Positions 1-10,663 are shown, numbered from the stretch's first letter. The stretch is DNA of 64,000 nucleotides from Bacillus sp. FJAT-27264 (GCF_001682855.1 NZ_MAQW01000001.1:1689569-1753568); one strand, 5' to 3'. Program-made: numbers and translations. Notes: generated by a model from the letters alone, not told the origin.

Positions 1-950
1 CCTTCTCTGAAGTACCTCGCTGGATCTTCCCAATCGTTACCTTCATCTTTTTTGACTACTTTATATTCGTTATAGAGTTTATTCGCGAACTCAAGGCCCT
101 CGATCGATTCAGGAGAATCTACTGCGACCTTTTGTGTATCTTCATCAAAAATTACGCCACCATTAGAATAGATTGAAGCTGTAGAAAGAGAGAACGGTGA
201 TCCTGTGAGGCCCCACTGATCGATTTTTCCGCTACCGCCTTTGCTCTTCGTTAATTTCTTCGCAACATCTACAAAGGTATCCCAAGTCCATTCCCCTTTT
301 TCGATGTACTCTTCAGGTGTAGGTACACCCGCTTCTTCGAAGAGGCGCTTGTTGTACAGAACCCCAGTGTTATCGAAGAGTGGTGGACCTGTTACAAAAC
401 CATAGGTTTTGCCTGTTCCGTAACTACCCGCTTTAATGATGTTGTCAGAAAGCTTCGTTTCTTCTTTGACATTCATCACATCATCAAGCGCCGTTAAATA
501 TCCACCCTTCACAAAGCTCCGTATATAAGCGGCAGGTGCCAGCATAATGTCAGCGAAAGGATCGCCAGCCATAACGGTGGAAGTAAATTTCTCAGCAAGC
601 TCGAAGTAGTCTACAGCGACATATTTGATCTTGACGTTGTACTTTTTCTCGACCTCTGCTTGCTTCTGAATGGCTTTCTCACCTTCGGGCGTGTCAGCTT
701 TTGGTGTTCCATCCCACCAAGCGCCAATTTTAATTTCTCTTCCGCCAAGGTCGTAGGTCTCTTCCGGCTTGGCTTCTTCTTGTTGTGTATCTTCTTCTTT
801 TACCGGTTCATTAGTAGCATCCGCTTTAGCTGTATTACCTGCATTCTGGGAAGCAGAAGGCGAATTTTGACTACCGCCGCTACAAGCAGTCAACGAGAAA
901 AGCAAAACAAAAACCAAAGAAAGTAATGAAAGCGGTTTCAATTTATGCAT
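1..950 (-). CDS. ABC sugar transporter substrate-binding lipoprotein (3' end outside window)
   Basis: Reading on the minus strand from ATG at 950 gives an open frame that runs off the left edge of the window (about 316 residues visible, no stop). The N-terminus has a short basic stretch, a hydrophobic core and a lipobox ending SLTAC, then a low-complexity Ser/Asn/Glu linker, so this is a lipid-anchored secreted protein. The mature part starts IKIGAWWDGTP and contains segments such as YEKGEWTWDTF and GLTGSPFSLSTASIYSNGG that are typical of family 1 extracellular solute-binding proteins for sugars. It lies 177 bp downstream of a LacI regulator on the same strand and near an alpha-galactosidase, so an oligosaccharide or galactoside ligand is plausible. 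The ligand itself is inference. Permease genes are expected beyond the window edge. Confidence 0.85.
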   Translation of the reverse strand, partial: MHKLKPLSLLSLVFVLLFSLTACSGGSQNSPSASQNAGNTAKADATNEPVKEEDTQQEEAKPEETYDLGGREIKIGAWWDGTPKADTPEGEKAIQKQAEVEKKYNVKIKYVAVDYFELAEKFTSTVMAGDPFADIMLAPAAYIRSFVKGGYLTALDDVMNVKEETKLSDNIIKAGSYGTGKTYGFVTGPPLFDNTGVLYNKRLFEEAGVPTPEEYIEKGEWTWDTFVDVAKKLTKSKGGSGKIDQWGLTGSPFSLSTASIYSNGGVIFDEDTQKVAVDSPESIEGLEFANKLYNEYKVVKKDEGNDWEDPARYFRE

Positions 951-1090
951 TTGTTAAACACCCCTCGTCAATTTTCCATGATCTGACCACACTCGAATAA
1001 TAATTATTAAATTAACCAATAAGAACATTAACCTCAAGCGCAACTGCTCCGTCTCGTATGCAGGTATCCCAGCTCCACCAAGCAGCAGCC

Positions 1091-1113
1091 TTACATCGTA
1101 CTCACCTCCTTTA
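1091..1113 (-). other. Strong Shine-Dalgarno followed by a start-stop codon pair
   Basis: On the minus strand AAAGGAGGTGA (1113-1103) is a near-complete anti-SD match. It is followed after TACG by ATG and immediately TAA (1096-1091). No longer frame uses this site. It lies between the LacI stop and the binding-protein start. It may be the stump of a deleted gene or a minimal start-stop regulatory ORF. The remaining 951-1127 shows no other gene. Confidence 0.4.
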
Positions 1114-1127
1114 ATAAGCTTGCGGGC

Positions 1128-2162
<1,035 letters not shown>

Positions 2163-2285
2163 TTAATACTTTATTCTAAATGATTTCATGGAAGTTAACA
2201 ATTTATTTCCACCACAGTGAAAACAACACCACCATGTTTCATTTAGCTGCGACAGTGAAAAACATTAGGGTGAGTAGACCATTTA

Positions 2286-2476
2286 TTTAGTGAATTAAAT
2301 TAATTATTCAGTGATTAAATAATAGCAGATCATTTTCCTCTTAGCAATAACTATTTACATTTATATACTTAAAAGCGTTTTCTATATAAATATTCATTAG
2401 ATATATCCAAGATGATAAAAATCATTTTCTTTTTTTAGTTAATTATTATATATTTATTAAGTAAATATTCACTAAA
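2286..2476. promoter_or_regulatory. Inverted operator-like repeats in the LacI / alpha-galactosidase gap
   Basis: The 355-bp AT-rich gap 2139-2493 has no gene. TTTAGTGAAT at 2286-2295 recurs as its exact reverse complement ATTCACTAAA at 2467-2476, just ahead of the alpha-galactosidase start. Related degenerate copies are TTCAGTGATT (2307-2316) and ATTCATTAG (2392-2400). I infer binding sites for the adjacent LacI protein, perhaps with looping. No convincing -35/-10 pair was found. Confidence 0.45.
2369..2384. promoter_or_regulatory. Candidate cre site (catabolite control)
   Basis: TTAAAAGCGTTTTCTA matches the B. subtilis CcpA consensus WTGNNARCGNWWWCAW at 14 of 16 positions, with mismatches at the outer G and A. 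It lies about 110 bp upstream of the alpha-galactosidase, where carbon catabolite repression of a sugar hydrolase would be expected. Confidence 0.45.
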
Positions 2477-2493
2477 GAGAAGAGGCGATTTCA

Positions 2494-4623
2494 TTGGCAT
2501 TATTATATGACAAAGAAACATCACGTTGGCTCCTTCAAGGAACCAGCTTATCGTACGGTCTGGGCGTTCATGAGAACGGCACTTTGCAGCATCTTTACTA
2601 TGGACCTAAGCTGCCTTACCTGTCTGACCTCCCGGCTTCTGATAAATCAATCGTTCGCCATTCTTCCTTCGAGCCATCCGAAGGAATTCTTCAGCAGGAA
2701 TTCCCGGCTTGGGGCGGGATGTACTATTATGAGCCTTGCTTGAAAGCGACTTTCCCGGATCAGGTACGGGACACTAAGCTGGTCTACAAAGATCATGAGA
2801 TTATCCTTGGCGATGAGCACGAAGAACTAATCATCGTACTGAAAGATACCGTCTATCCACTGCTTGTGCATCTTCACTACCGTCTCTATCCGAAGCATGA
2901 TATTCTCGAGCGTTATGCTGTGATCGAAAATACCGGTGAAGAAGCCATTACGCTGGATCAATCTCTCTCCGCCACATGGCATGCGCCAAGAGGCGACCGT
3001 TACCGTCTGACCCATCTGGCAGGCAAATGGATCGAAGAGACCCAGATCTATCAGGACGAGATCACTCCTGGCAAGAAAACGCTGGAGAGCAGACGCGGAA
3101 ATACAAGCTGTCAAGCGAATCCGTGGTTTGCCATTGACCGTGGAACGGCAACAGAAGACCATGGCGAAGTATGGTTCGGCGCGCTCGCATGGAGCGGCAA
3201 CTGGAAGATTACTGTGGAGTACAGTCCGTTCAAGCTGCTGCAAGTGAGCGGCGGTGTTCACGACTTCGATTTCTCCTGGCATCTGGCTGGAGGCACGAAG
3301 TTCCAGACTCCTGCTTTTGTCGGCGGTTATACGCGCGAGGGCTTCGGCCAAGCAAGCCGCAACTTCCACCGTTACCAGCGCGAGCATGTACTGCCTAAGC
3401 CAATTTCAGAAGGATTGCGTCCTGTACTGTACAATTCATGGGAAGCGACTTACTTCGATGTTAACGAAGAAGGACAAACGAAGCTGGCGGAAAAAGCGGC
3501 TGCGATGGGCGTGGAGCTGTTCGTTATTGACGATGGCTGGTTCGGCGAGCGCAATCATGACCGTGCAGGACTTGGCGACTGGACAGTCAACCCGGAGAAA
3601 TTCCCTAACGGCCTGAAGCCGCTTATCGATAAGGTCGAGGCACTGGGGATGAAATTCGGCATCTGGGTTGAGCCAGAGATGGTCAATCCGGACAGCAACC
3701 TGTACAGAACTCATCCGGATTGGGTGTATCATTTCCCTAATCGTCCACGTACCGAGAGCAGAAATCAGCTGGTACTCAATGTAGCGAACCCAGAAGTACA
3801 GTCCTTTATTTTCGAGATGATGGACAATTTGCTGAGCGAGAACAATATTGCTTTTGTTAAATGGGATATGAACCGTTCACTCAGCGAAGTCGGCTGGCTC
3901 GACGCGCCGCAAGAGCAGCACAAGGAAGTATGGGTGCGTCACGTACAAGGGCTGTATGACATTTTCGCTCGTCTGCGCGCCAAGCATCCGGCTGTCGCTT
4001 TTGAGGCCTGTTCCGGTGGCGGTGCACGAATCGATCTCGGCATTATGCAGCTGACCGATCAGGTCTGGACCAGTGACAATACCGATCCTTATGAGCGTCT
4101 CTTCATCCAGGAAGGCTACTCGCTCGCTTACAATGCGCAATCCATGATGTGCTGGGTTGCCGATGCTGGCAAATGGGTGAAAAACCGTGCAGCATCTGTT
4201 GCTTACCGGTTCCATTCTGCGATGATGGGGTCACTGGGTATTGGCGGTAACCTGCTGAACTGGTCTGAGGAAGAGCTCGAAGAGTCCGGAAAATGGGTGG
4301 AGGAATACAAAGCGACACGCCACATCATTCAAAAGGGTGATCAATATCGTTTGCTTTCACCAAGAGAAGGCAGCACGACTGCTGTGCAGTATGTAACGAC
4401 AGATCAGCGTGAATCCGTGCTCTTCGCACTGATGCATCCGCAGAAATTCCAAAATCACTCCCCTCGCATCTACCTGCGTGGCCTGAAGAGTGATTCGCTG
4501 TACCAAGTCGACGGCTTCGAGCAGCCGCTAAGCGGCAGCGCACTGATGAACCGCGGCCTTGATTTGGACCTGTGGTCCGATATGTCCAGTAAAATGGTCA
4601 AGATTACGGAAATCTCCGCCTAA
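2494..4623 (+). CDS. Alpha-galactosidase, GH36
   Basis: A 709-residue cytoplasmic enzyme (no signal peptide) that hydrolyses terminal alpha-1,6-galactosides such as melibiose and raffinose. Length and domain order fit GH36: an N-terminal beta-sandwich (about 1-325), a TIM barrel (about 330-630, starting RPVLYNSWEATYFDVNEEGQ) and a short C-terminal beta domain. The family nucleophile sits in FVKWDMNRS at about D458. The acid/base is in VWTSDNTDPYERL at about D528. FEACSGGGARID is the conserved cysteine/glycine substrate-binding segment. The start is TTG at 2494, preceded by AGAAGAGGCG. It is divergent from the LacI gene and carries operator-like and cre-like sequences upstream. The exact substrate range is inferred from the family. 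Confidence 0.95.
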   Translation: MALLYDKETSRWLLQGTSLSYGLGVHENGTLQHLYYGPKLPYLSDLPASDKSIVRHSSFEPSEGILQQEFPAWGGMYYYEPCLKATFPDQVRDTKLVYKDHEIILGDEHEELIIVLKDTVYPLLVHLHYRLYPKHDILERYAVIENTGEEAITLDQSLSATWHAPRGDRYRLTHLAGKWIEETQIYQDEITPGKKTLESRRGNTSCQANPWFAIDRGTATEDHGEVWFGALAWSGNWKITVEYSPFKLLQVSGGVHDFDFSWHLAGGTKFQTPAFVGGYTREGFGQASRNFHRYQREHVLPKPISEGLRPVLYNSWEATYFDVNEEGQTKLAEKAAAMGVELFVIDDGWFGERNHDRAGLGDWTVNPEKFPNGLKPLIDKVEALGMKFGIWVEPEMVNPDSNLYRTHPDWVYHFPNRPRTESRNQLVLNVANPEVQSFIFEMMDNLLSENNIAFVKWDMNRSLSEVGWLDAPQEQHKEVWVRHVQGLYDIFARLRAKHPAVAFEACSGGGARIDLGIMQLTDQVWTSDNTDPYERLFIQEGYSLAYNAQSMMCWVADAGKWVKNRAASVAYRFHSAMMGSLGIGGNLLNWSEEELEESGKWVEEYKATRHIIQKGDQYRLLSPREGSTTAVQYVTTDQRESVLFALMHPQKFQNHSPRIYLRGLKSDSLYQVDGFEQPLSGSALMNRGLDLDLWSDMSSKMVKITEISA

Positions 4624-4628
4624 ACATA

Positions 4629-4680
4629 AACCCACAAGAAAATGGTCTATTAAGATCATCCTTCTTGTGGGTTATTTTTT
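4629..4680 (+). terminator. Rho-independent terminator after alpha-galactosidase
   Basis: AACCCACAAGAA (4629-4640) pairs perfectly with TTCTTGTGGGTT (4662-4673) and is followed by ATTTTTT. Confidence 0.85.
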
Positions 4681-4825
4681 ATCACTATTTTTTTTTCAGA
4701 GTCCCGCAGGAAACTTATCCATCTAAAAATCCTCTCCGGCGACGGTGGTGAACACAACTTACCATGCGCTCATTCTTCACTGTCACCCTGAGGGGATCAT
4801 AATCATTTTTAATCCTCAATGGATC

Positions 4826-6244
4826 TTATGCGTTGTTGTCCATCCATTGGAAGTGGAAGCTTCCTTCTTTATCTACACGTTCAAAGGTATGGGCACCGAA
4901 GTAATCACGTTGTGCCTGCAGCAGGTTCGCCGGAAGTCTTTCCGTACGGTAGCTATCGTAGTATGCCAACGCTGAAGTAAAGGCTGGAACCGGAATTCCG
5001 CGGGTAACAGCAACACTGATAACCTCTCTCCAAGCCTGTTGATAGTTCTGCACGATCTCAGCGAAGTATTCGTCGAGCAGCAGGTTTTTGAGTGCCGGAT
5101 CACGATCATACGCATCCTTGATATTTTGCAAGAATCTTGCGCGGATGATACAGCCCCCGCGGAAAATCATCGCAATGCTGCCATAGTTGAGGTTCCAGTT
5201 GTATTCCTCGGAAGCGGCACGCATTTGGGCAAAGCCTTGTGCATACGAGGCGATTTTGCTGGCATACAATGCTTTACGAACGGCTTCAATGAATTGTTCT
5301 CTATCACCAGTGAAGCCTGCTGCCAAAGGGCCGCTTAACTTCTGGCTTGCTGCGACGCGCTCTTCCTTCATAGCAGAGATAAAGCGTGCAAATACGGATT
5401 CTGTAATAATGGACAATGGTACGCCAAGATCCAAGGAGCTTTGGCTGGTCCATTTGCCAGTACCTTTTTGACCTGCGGAGTCCAGAATGACATCCACCAT
5501 CGGTCTGCCGGTCTCAGGGTCCTTCTTAGCGAAAATATCTGCCGTAATCTCGATGAGATAGCTGTCCAGCTCGCCTTTATTCCATTCTGAGAAAATGGTG
5601 TGCAGTTCTTCTGCACTCAAGTTCAGCACATCTTTTAACAAATGATACGCTTCGCCAATAAGCTGCATATCGCCGTATTCGATCCCGTTGTGTACCATCT
5701 TCACATAATGGCCTGCACCATCTTCACCAATGTAAGTGGAACATGGGTCCCCGTTCACTTTAGCAGAGATTGCGGTCAGAATCGGTTCCACCAATTCATA
5801 CGCACTCTTTTGTCCGCCTGGCATAATCGCAGGACCTTTCAACGCGCCTTCTTCCCCGCCGGATACACCAGCGCCGATGAAACGGAAGCCTTGAGCCTGC
5901 AGCTCTTTATTTCTTCTCTGAGTGTCAGGGAAATAAGCATTTCCGCCGTCGATCAGAATATCCCCTTGATCCAGGTAAGGGAGCAGTTGATTAATTGTGC
6001 TGTCTGTAGCTTCGCCCGCTTTGACCATGATCAGAATTTTGCGAGGTGTCTCCAGAGCCTGTACGAACTCTTCAACACTATACGTACCGACAAAATCTTT
6101 GCCTGGCGCTTCCGCAAGCAGCTCTTTTGTCTTGTCTGCCGAACGGTTGAACAATGCCACAGAAAATCCTTTGCTTTCGATGTTGAGTGCCAGGTTCTTC
6201 CCCATTACTGCCAAACCAATTACACCAATCTGTTGTTTTTTCAT
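4826..6244 (-). CDS. gnd: 6-phosphogluconate dehydrogenase, decarboxylating
   Basis: Oxidative pentose phosphate enzyme converting 6-phosphogluconate to ribulose 5-phosphate, CO2 and NADPH. The 472-residue protein starts [20 protein letters not shown] with the dinucleotide-binding GxAxxG fold. NRS in LFNRSADKT fits the NADP-preferring type. [16 protein letters not shown] matches the 6PGD signature, and the C-terminal all-alpha domain contains [13 protein letters not shown] chose the ATG at 6244 because GGGGGAG lies eight bases upstream. A GTG two codons earlier is in frame. It is the last of a zwf-tal-gnd set on the minus strand. The B. subtilis homologue is also called gndA. Confidence 0.96.
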   Translation of the reverse strand: MKKQQIGVIGLAVMGKNLALNIESKGFSVALFNRSADKTKELLAEAPGKDFVGTYSVEEFVQALETPRKILIMVKAGEATDSTINQLLPYLDQGDILIDGGNAYFPDTQRRNKELQAQGFRFIGAGVSGGEEGALKGPAIMPGGQKSAYELVEPILTAISAKVNGDPCSTYIGEDGAGHYVKMVHNGIEYGDMQLIGEAYHLLKDVLNLSAEELHTIFSEWNKGELDSYLIEITADIFAKKDPETGRPMVDVILDSAGQKGTGKWTSQSSLDLGVPLSIITESVFARFISAMKEERVAASQKLSGPLAAGFTGDREQFIEAVRKALYASKIASYAQGFAQMRAASEEYNWNLNYGSIAMIFRGGCIIRARFLQNIKDAYDRDPALKNLLLDEYFAEIVQNYQQAWREVISVAVTRGIPVPAFTSALAYYDSYRTERLPANLLQAQRDYFGAHTFERVDKEGSFHFQWMDNNA

Positions 6245-6350
6245 GTTCACTTCTCCCCCTATGTTACTTCTGCTCTGATGCAGAACCTGCTGATAAGCGT
6301 TTGTTCAGCGCTTCTTTTTGTTCTTCAAACCCCGGTTTGCCACATTTAAC

Positions 6351-6380
6351 ACTCACTTGTGACTCACTTGTGACTCACTT
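6351..6380. repeat. 11-bp tandem repeat, about 2.7 copies
   Basis: ACTCACTTGTG is repeated in tandem at 6351-6361 and 6362-6372, with a partial third copy to 6380. It ends just beyond the tal stop codon in the tal-gnd gap. Confidence 0.8.
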
Positions 6381-6384
6381 CTTC

Positions 6385-7050
6385 TTATTGAACAGATTTC
6401 TTCCAGTCCGCAGCAAATTTCTCCAGCCCTTGATCGGTCAACGGGTGTTTGGAAAGCTGTTCAATAACGGCGAATGGAATCGTCGCAATATGTGCGCCGG
6501 CCATCGCTACACGTGTAACGTGGTCAGGGTGACGTACAGAAGCTGCAATAATTTGAGCATCCAACTGATGAATGCGGAACAATTCGGCAATCTTCACAAT
6601 CAATTGCACACCATCTTCAGAGATATCGTCCAAGCGGCCCAGGAACGGCGATACATACGTCGCACCAGCACGAGCAGCGAGCAGCGCTTGGTTCACGGTG
6701 AAGATCAACGTAACGTTGGTTTTCACACCTTTTTTGGTGAGGTAGCGGCAGGCTTCCAGTCCTTCAAGGGTCATTGGCAGCTTAATGGTAATGTTCTTAT
6801 CATTGTTATTGATCTTGATCAATTCGTTCGCTTGCGCAATCATCTCTTCAGCAGTGACAGCATCAGGAGTTACTTCTGCGGATACTGATTCGACCTCAGG
6901 TACAGTACGCAGGATCTCTGCGATACGATCTTCGAATTTTACGCCTTCTTTGGCAACCAAAGAGGGGTTAGTCGTTACGCCAGAAAGAACACCGATTTTG
7001 TAGGCCTTTTTAATATCTTCCACATTTGCTGTATCGATAAAAAATTTCAT
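6385..7050 (-). CDS. tal: Transaldolase, small (Fsa/TalC-like) subfamily
   Basis: A 221-residue protein starting [20 protein letters not shown], with [13 protein letters not shown] and the Schiff-base lysine in [13 protein letters not shown]. The short length is that of the TalC/Fsa group rather than the 310-residue classical enzymes. It transfers dihydroxyacetone units between sugar phosphates in the non-oxidative pentose phosphate pathway. An Fsa-type aldolase activity cannot be excluded from sequence. A strong site (CGGAGG) precedes the ATG. It lies between zwf and gnd on the same strand, so the three genes probably act together to make NADPH and pentose phosphates. Confidence 0.94.
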   Translation of the reverse strand: MKFFIDTANVEDIKKAYKIGVLSGVTTNPSLVAKEGVKFEDRIAEILRTVPEVESVSAEVTPDAVTAEEMIAQANELIKINNNDKNITIKLPMTLEGLEACRYLTKKGVKTNVTLIFTVNQALLAARAGATYVSPFLGRLDDISEDGVQLIVKIAELFRIHQLDAQIIAASVRHPDHVTRVAMAGAHIATIPFAVIEQLSKHPLTDQGLEKFAADWKKSVQ

Positions 7051-7099
7051 TTGAATAACCTCCGTTTTTGGGTTGTAGTGTGTTAAATCGAATGTACCT

Positions 7100-8617
7100 T
7101 TATACCAGTGTCTTCTCTTTCAATGTCGTACTCTCTTGCTTTGCACTCTCATCGAACCACCAATGGAATCCATCCTTGGCCAGTAAAGCATCCGATTCAG
7201 CCGGACCACAGCTTCCTGCGGCATACCGTTGAAGAGGGACCATGTTCTCTTCGTAGGCATCAAGAATCGGCTGTACCCACTCCCAGGACAATTCAACTTC
7301 ATCCCAATGAGCGAAAAATGTAGGATCTCCCTGCAAGGCATCGTGAATCAGATTCTCATAGGCTTCGCGGCCGTCACCGCGTCCTTCCGGCAAGTCTACT
7401 TGAATTGGGCTAAACTCACCTGCAGGTTCAAAGGTTGGCCCTTTAAATTGCAGAGTAATCCCTTCGCCAGGGCTCATCTCAAGCACCAGCAGGTTTGGAG
7501 CTTTGCTCTTCTCAGCAGTTGCAGCCAATTGCGCAGCTTCCTCTTTGAACTCCACTACGATTCTCGTAGATTTGTCCATCATTCGTTTACCGGTGCGGAT
7601 GTAGAAAGGCACACCCTCCCAGTCGCTATCATTAATCTGCAATCTCGCAGCAATGAAAGTATCATTCATAGACTCCGGCGTAATGCCTGGTTCCGAAGTA
7701 TAGCCTACAACTGGCTTGCCTTGAATGCTGCCTTCCTTATATTGCCCCCGGATGATACTAGCAGCACTGTGCTTGTGCAGCGGCTCCAGAGATTTCATCA
7801 CCCGTTTCTTGTGAAGATGTACTTCATTTACCTCATCAGCGCTCACCTTATCCGGTAGATGAATGGCAACCATCATGAGCAGCTGGAGCATGTGGTTCTG
7901 AAACATATCTCTGACCGCGCCGACATGATCGTAATAACCCGCTCTCTCTTCAACGCCTACCGTCTCGCTTGCCGTAATCTGTACATTGGCCACTTTCCGG
8001 TTGCTCCATAGCGCCTTAATCTCAGGATTTGCTTGATGTAGCGCTTCGAGCTTCTGCACGACCGGCTTGCCCAGATAATGATCGATTCTGAAAATTTCAG
8101 ATTCAGCAAAGGCAACACTTAATTTCTCATTCAAGACTCTAGCGGACTTTAAATCGTGACCAAAAGGCTTCTCAATCACAAGACGCTTCCAGTCCTCATC
8201 CGAACCAAGCCCGTTGTCCTGAATTTGAGCAGCAATGGTTTCGAAATATTCAGGGCCGACCGACAGATAAAAGAGACGATTCTGCGCAAGGCTGAGCTCT
8301 TCTTCCCGATGCTCAATGAGCTTCAGCAGCTTCTGATAATCTTCCTTTTTGCCTATATCCAACGTGCAATAGCGAAATGCTTCAAGGAAAGCCTGTAAAG
8401 CTGCCTCGTCTTGAGGGGCTCTTCTTGAGAAATCCCTAAGCGACTGTTCTACATTCTTTTTAAAGGTCTCATCCGACCATTCTCTTCTTCCCAGACCAAT
8501 CACCGACAATGGCAACGCCAGCTTTCGATCGATAAATAAATTAAAAAGGGCCGGGTATATTTTTCTTTTAGCTAAATCGCCTGTTGCTCCAAATAAAACA
8601 AGAGTATGTGAATCCAT
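7100..8617 (-). CDS. zwf: Glucose-6-phosphate 1-dehydrogenase
   Basis: A 505-residue enzyme oxidising glucose 6-phosphate to 6-phosphogluconolactone with NADP. The N-terminal nucleotide-binding motif is [16 protein letters not shown]. The substrate-binding and catalytic signature [12 protein letters not shown] is present at about residue 177. The C-terminal half carries [11 protein letters not shown]. The start ATG has GGAAGGAGAG upstream. It is the first gene of the zwf-tal-gnd set and divergent from a LysR regulator, which probably controls it. Confidence 0.96.
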   Translation of the reverse strand: MDSHTLVLFGATGDLAKRKIYPALFNLFIDRKLALPLSVIGLGRREWSDETFKKNVEQSLRDFSRRAPQDEAALQAFLEAFRYCTLDIGKKEDYQKLLKLIEHREEELSLAQNRLFYLSVGPEYFETIAAQIQDNGLGSDEDWKRLVIEKPFGHDLKSARVLNEKLSVAFAESEIFRIDHYLGKPVVQKLEALHQANPEIKALWSNRKVANVQITASETVGVEERAGYYDHVGAVRDMFQNHMLQLLMMVAIHLPDKVSADEVNEVHLHKKRVMKSLEPLHKHSAASIIRGQYKEGSIQGKPVVGYTSEPGITPESMNDTFIAARLQINDSDWEGVPFYIRTGKRMMDKSTRIVVEFKEEAAQLAATAEKSKAPNLLVLEMSPGEGITLQFKGPTFEPAGEFSPIQVDLPEGRGDGREAYENLIHDALQGDPTFFAHWDEVELSWEWVQPILDAYEENMVPLQRYAAGSCGPAESDALLAKDGFHWWFDESAKQESTTLKEKTLV

Positions 8618-8661
8618 GTCTTCTCTCCTTCCAATAGCACCACTGCATATCTGGGATATGC

Positions 8662-8739
8662 TAGTGGAACCGCAACTGCACTTTGAATCCTTCTGACAAC
8701 TTTTAAGCAGTGGTTTCTCTTCTGTAGTTCCACTATAAT
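8662..8739. promoter_or_regulatory. Inverted repeat in the zwf / LysR divergent promoter region
   Basis: TAGTGGAAC (8662-8670) is exactly inverted as GTTCCACTA (8727-8735). The right arm overlaps a TATAAT (8734-8739) that fits as the -10 of the LysR gene. Two half-sites spaced about 65 bp apart fit a LysR-type activation/autoregulation site. This assignment is inference. Confidence 0.45.
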
Positions 8740-8796
8740 ACTTTTAGGTGCTATACATGTAATTAATAAATTTCACAGGAGCTATAAACACCATCT

Positions 8797-9675
8797 ATGA
8801 CCAATAATTATGAGTTATATAAGGTTTTTTATTGGGCCGCAAAGACGGGAAGTTTGACGCAAGCAGCCAAAGCATTGTATCTTACCCAACCTAGCGTCAG
8901 TCATGCGATTAAGCAGCTTGAGCAGAATTTTGGGATTACTCTTTTTTACCGCAACTCCAAAGGTGTCGCTCTAACCCAGGAAGGCACGATTCTCTATTCT
9001 TATATTGAACAGTCCCAGGTGCTGATCTCCATGGCCGAAGAAAAGATGGCTGCGCTGAAAAATCTGGACAATGGCGAACTGCGAATCGGCGGAAGCGATT
9101 CTTTATTCAAGCATTACTTGCTTCCTTATCTGGAGGACTTTCATAAGAACTATCCGGGGATCAAGCTGCACCTGAACCACGGAACAACGCCGGAGGTTAT
9201 GACATTTTTAAAAGAAGGCACCATTGATCTGGGTGTGGTCCGTCTCCCTATCGCTGACCCCCAGCTTGAAGCCAGAGAGACCATCCAACTGCAAGATTGC
9301 TTTGTCGCCGGCCCGCAATATACCATTTTAAAGGATGTCGTTCTATCCGTAGAAGTATTGCTTCAGTATCCCGTGATTCTCTTCTCGCGTAATAGCCGGG
9401 CACGGATGGCAATTACGGAGCTATTCCAGAGCTATGGCTATACGTTAAAGCCTGAGATTGAGGTCGGAAGTGTAGATCTGCTTATTGAGTTTGCGCGCAG
9501 GGGACTCGGAATCTCATATGTGACCAGAGAATTTGTAGCCAAGGAACTGGAGGAAGGTTCACTGTTCGAAATCCATTTAGATATTACGCTCCCCCCTACT
9601 CATGTCGGAATCATGACCATGCGTAATATGCCGCTAACCCAAGCTGCCAGCAAATTCATCAAACAGGTTAAGTAA
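8797..9675 (+). CDS. LysR family transcriptional regulator
   Basis: A 292-residue protein. Residues 1-65 hold the LysR winged helix (FYWAAKTGSLTQAAKALYLTQPSVSHAIKQLE). A linker helix follows, then a periplasmic-binding-like effector domain from about 88 (GELRIGGSDSLFKHYLLPYL). Only one start is possible, because an in-frame stop lies 12 bp upstream. Its nearest AGGAG is an unusually long 15 bases upstream, suggesting weak translation. It is divergent from zwf and is inferred to regulate the pentose phosphate genes. The effector is unknown. Confidence 0.9.
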   Translation: MTNNYELYKVFYWAAKTGSLTQAAKALYLTQPSVSHAIKQLEQNFGITLFYRNSKGVALTQEGTILYSYIEQSQVLISMAEEKMAALKNLDNGELRIGGSDSLFKHYLLPYLEDFHKNYPGIKLHLNHGTTPEVMTFLKEGTIDLGVVRLPIADPQLEARETIQLQDCFVAGPQYTILKDVVLSVEVLLQYPVILFSRNSRARMAITELFQSYGYTLKPEIEVGSVDLLIEFARRGLGISYVTREFVAKELEEGSLFEIHLDITLPPTHVGIMTMRNMPLTQAASKFIKQVK

Positions 9676-9694
9676 TAGTCTGTACATAAAAAAA

Positions 9695-9737
9695 CTGCGC
9701 CTCAAAGTTCGTTCTTCACTCTGACTTTAGGGCGCAG
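9695..9737. terminator. Bidirectional terminator between LysR and SDR genes
   Basis: CTGCGCCTCAAAGT pairs with ACTTTAGGGCGCAG (two mismatches). On the minus strand the stem is followed by TTTTTTTATG, so it best serves the SDR gene. The plus-strand tail is weaker. Confidence 0.7.
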
Positions 9738-9862
9738 CTTAAGGTTATTTTTACTGAAACGGAATTCATGATTTGAGACCTATCGTTCTAGAAAAGGGCG
9801 CAGGTTGTTAAGGAAGCACCGCGTTAAATCAGCCCTGAATAATCTTTTGAAAATAAACCTTA

Positions 9863-10558
9863 TTAAAATTGCGGATACAGCCCCGAGAGTTCACCAGAGA
9901 GTCCGGCTTTCACCTGTTTGCTGATATCATCAGCAACGATCTCATAGAGTCCCGCTTCAACACCGTCAATAGCAATCTTCGCGATATCTTTCGGATCGGC
10001 CTTGGGTGCATCAATGCCAGCAGTCATATCTGTATCCATAAAGCCGACATGCAGGCCAGCGACTCTAATGTTCTTGTCCGCCAAGCTCAGACGAAGCGCA
10101 TTAGTCATTCCCCACTCGGCTGATTTCGCCGAAGAATACGCAGCATCAGCTCCAATGCTAAACCAGGATAATACCGATAGAATATTCAGAATCGTACCGC
10201 CGCCGTTCCCTTCAATAACTGGTGCAAAGGCACGAATCATGGAGAGATTACCGAAGAAATGCGTATTAAATTCCAGATTAATATCTTCGAGTGGCCCTGT
10301 CAGCAGATCTGTCTTAGTGGAAATTCCTGCGTTATTGATCAGCAGTGTCACATCTCCTGCCGCTTTTGCTGCAGCAGCCACCGACTCTGGGTTGGTAATA
10401 TCAAGCTGAACCGGGATAACCCCAGGGTAATCAATTGTTTCCGGATTACGGGCACCTGCATATACCTTGGCTCCTCGGTCCAGCAGTTCCAATGCCAGCT
10501 TCTTGCCGAGTCCACGGTTAGCACCACTGATCAGTGCGACTTGTTGTGAGATTTTCAT
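9863..10558 (-). CDS. SDR family NAD(P)-dependent oxidoreductase
   Basis: A 231-residue classical short-chain dehydrogenase. It has the cofactor motif SGANRGLGKKLA (TGxxxGxG type), the LLINNAG structural motif and the catalytic YSSAKSAEWG (YxxxK) with an upstream Ser. Its substrate is not recognisable. I start it at 10558 because AAAGGAG lies ten bases upstream. Seven more in-frame residues are possible upstream. It is divergent from a TetR regulator and is the likely target of that protein, with paired palindromes between the two genes. Confidence 0.9.
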   Translation of the reverse strand: MKISQQVALISGANRGLGKKLALELLDRGAKVYAGARNPETIDYPGVIPVQLDITNPESVAAAAKAAGDVTLLINNAGISTKTDLLTGPLEDINLEFNTHFFGNLSMIRAFAPVIEGNGGGTILNILSVLSWFSIGADAAYSSAKSAEWGMTNALRLSLADKNIRVAGLHVGFMDTDMTAGIDAPKADPKDIAKIAIDGVEAGLYEIVADDISKQVKAGLSGELSGLYPQF

Positions 10559-10647
10559 TGTAGCTTGCTCCTTTAGCATTTATTTATTTTTAATAATTGC
10601 CTGTTATTCTAAATCCATTCAATTGATGTATTATCCCTCCTTTTAAA

Positions 10648-10663
10648 TATTGTGATCATAATA
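10648..10663. promoter_or_regulatory. TGATCA-centred palindrome, candidate TetR operator
   Basis: TATTGTGATCATAATA is a near-perfect palindrome. A second TGATCA-centred copy (10738-10750, ATATGATCAGTAT) lies in the spacer and -10 of the TetR gene promoter. Both divergent promoters would therefore be covered. Confidence 0.5.

Noticed and set aside
2827..3387. Minus-strand open frame of 186 codons inside the alpha-galactosidase gene
   Set aside because: It is antisense to a highly conserved catalytic gene, with no ribosome site and no family resemblance.
5642..6349. Plus-strand open frame of 235 codons opposite gnd
   Set aside because: Shadow of the gnd coding sequence on the other strand; composition is that of an antisense frame.
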